DNA of 13,879 nucleotides from contig CAYRAG010000044.1 of NCBI GenBank assembly GCA_964422185.1, positions 1-13,879 on the forward strand, written 5' to 3'. The notes under the pieces are model-generated. The model saw only the letters and a program-made list of their open reading frames with translations. It did no database searches and had not been told where the DNA came from. The position numbers and the translations under genes are program-made. Source of the DNA: CALXCT01 sp964422185 (GTDB lineage: Bacteria; Bacillota; Clostridia; Oscillospirales; Oscillospiraceae). Positions within the stretch are counted from its first letter, which is position 1. Every line of letters starts with the position of its first letter. This document shows positions 12,991-13,879 of the stretch, one piece after another.

Positions 12991-13797
12991 ACGATCCGGA
13001 ATTCATCACCCTCTAAAAGGACGGAACTGGAGCAGGATATTGATGTGCTGGAGGAATCTGTCCGCTCACTGGACAGGGAACTTTTGAATACCCTGCTGAT
13101 TGATCAGACCACAGGAAAAAACATCCTGTGGGCGACAACTGACTACCTTTCCTATGGGGTTGAGCTGTTCGGCGAGTTTTGCGAAATCGATCCGGAGCTT
13201 ATCACGGGAAAGTACGAAACGCTGATCCAGCCCCGGGTCACCAAGTCCCAGAATACACGCCAGGACAGGACGCGGGAAAAAGCAGAAGTTTTTACCCCAT
13301 CATGGGTCTGTAACCGGCAGAACAATCTGGTGGACAGCCAGTGGTTCGGGCGGGAAGATGTATTTAATACTGAGGACGGCAATTCATGGGCGGCCACGAC
13401 GATCCCCGTCGCATTTGAGGGTGCAAAGGGAGACTGGCAGAGCTATGTGGACGCACAGCGGCTTGAAGTAACCTGTGGCGAGGCCCCATACCTCGTTAGC
13501 CGATACGATACAGTAACCGGCAGGAAAATTCCCCTCGAACAGCGTATCGGGATATTTGACCGGAAAATGCGTATCGTAAAAGAAAACACATCCACACGGG
13601 AGGACTGGCTGGCCTGGAGTCGACGGGCGGTTGAGAGCGTTTACGGATTTGAGTATCAGGGCGACAGTCTGCTGCTGGCGCGAGAGAATCTGCTATGCTC
13701 CTACATCGATTATTACCACGATCGGTTCTGCCAGAATCCCGGCATCCCGCTCTTACGGGAGGTTGTCTATCATCCTATGGGTAATGAAGACGGGTAA
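12991..13797 (+). pseudogene. Degraded 'restriction endonuclease subunit M'-type gene: start codon lost, C-terminus truncated
   Basis: The frame encodes a recognisable protein of the family named restriction endonuclease subunit M in Clostridia (a DNA-methylase-like protein). Blocks seen are DRELLNTLLIDQTTGKNILW, RTREKAEVFTPSW, CNRQNNLVDSQWFG, VTCGEAPYLVSRYDTVTG, WSRRAVESVYGFEYQGDSLL and ARENLLCSYIDYYHDRF. The open frame extends upstream of GTG 13045 through KRTELEQDID to 12964. A strong AGGAGG at 12975-12980 precedes ACG at 12991, where an ATG would be expected; one T-to-C change would explain this. At the 3' end, family members continue with an IISWN-W-MDG block and roughly 80 more residues, but here the frame breaks into HPMGNEDG and stops. 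If translated at all, GTG 13045 would give 250 aa. Composition is less GC-rich than the genes to the left, in keeping with acquired DNA. Confidence 0.75.
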
Positions 13798-13829
13798 TCT
13801 GCAAAAAGTCATTATTTCAAGATTCAAAA

Positions 13830-13848
13830 TTGGACTCGGTGAGTCCAA
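13830..13848. repeat. Short hairpin in AT-rich end of window
   Basis: TTGGACTC (13830-13837) and GAGTCCAA (13841-13848) form a perfect 8-bp stem around GGT, flanked by A- and T-rich sequence. It could be a weak terminator after the degraded gene or part of an element boundary. Confidence 0.45.
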
Positions 13849-13879
13849 AATTTACGATACTTTGTAATGATCGCCAGAT

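Overview
The window is GC-rich (well above half G+C by eye) and looks like chromosome of a high-GC Clostridia member, probably Lachnospiraceae-like. The basis is strong AGGAGG-type ribosome binding sites, sigma-A promoters, the trmK-nif3 pair, a DUF1858 redox-disulfide protein, a single XerD-type recombinase and a class A RNase P RNA. The genus cannot be told from the sequence alone. A run of 100 Ns (10462-10561) marks a scaffold gap, so linkage across it is not certain.

Left part (1-9900): housekeeping genes, nearly all on the minus strand. On the plus strand is the 3' part of rnpB, which faces yebC across a shared bidirectional terminator. Reading leftward in the direction of transcription come: xerD with its own promoter and hairpin leader; an unrecognised 254-aa protein and a 78-aa partner; ruvC-ruvA-ruvB (Holliday junction processing); glmM (glucosamine-1-phosphate for the cell wall); a near-consensus promoter with a roughly 235-nt structured leader and a double zinc-ribbon protein; a four-helix membrane protein; a DUF1858 protein; trmK-nif3 (overlapping); and yebC with its own promoter.

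Middle (9917-10461): more than 500 bases without a convincing gene. It holds three TTATG direct repeats (one identical to a Bacillus-type XerD half-site as I recall it), a Crp-like palindrome, a large imperfect inverted repeat and, at its right end, a sigma-A promoter running into the N gap.

Right part (10583-13879): accessory genes on the plus strand. A 506-aa TPR-like protein of unknown role is followed by a 21-codon ORF coupled by an ATGA overlap to a LURP-one-related (LOR) protein. Last comes a degraded gene of the 'restriction endonuclease subunit M' type: its expected start codon reads ACG and its C-terminal part is lost. The final ~80 bases become AT-rich, which suggests a mobile or recombined boundary.

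The most promising undescribed element is the structured minus-strand leader upstream of the zinc-ribbon gene (3814-4050). Next are the coupled small ORF before the LOR gene and the inverted-repeat cluster in the long intergenic region.
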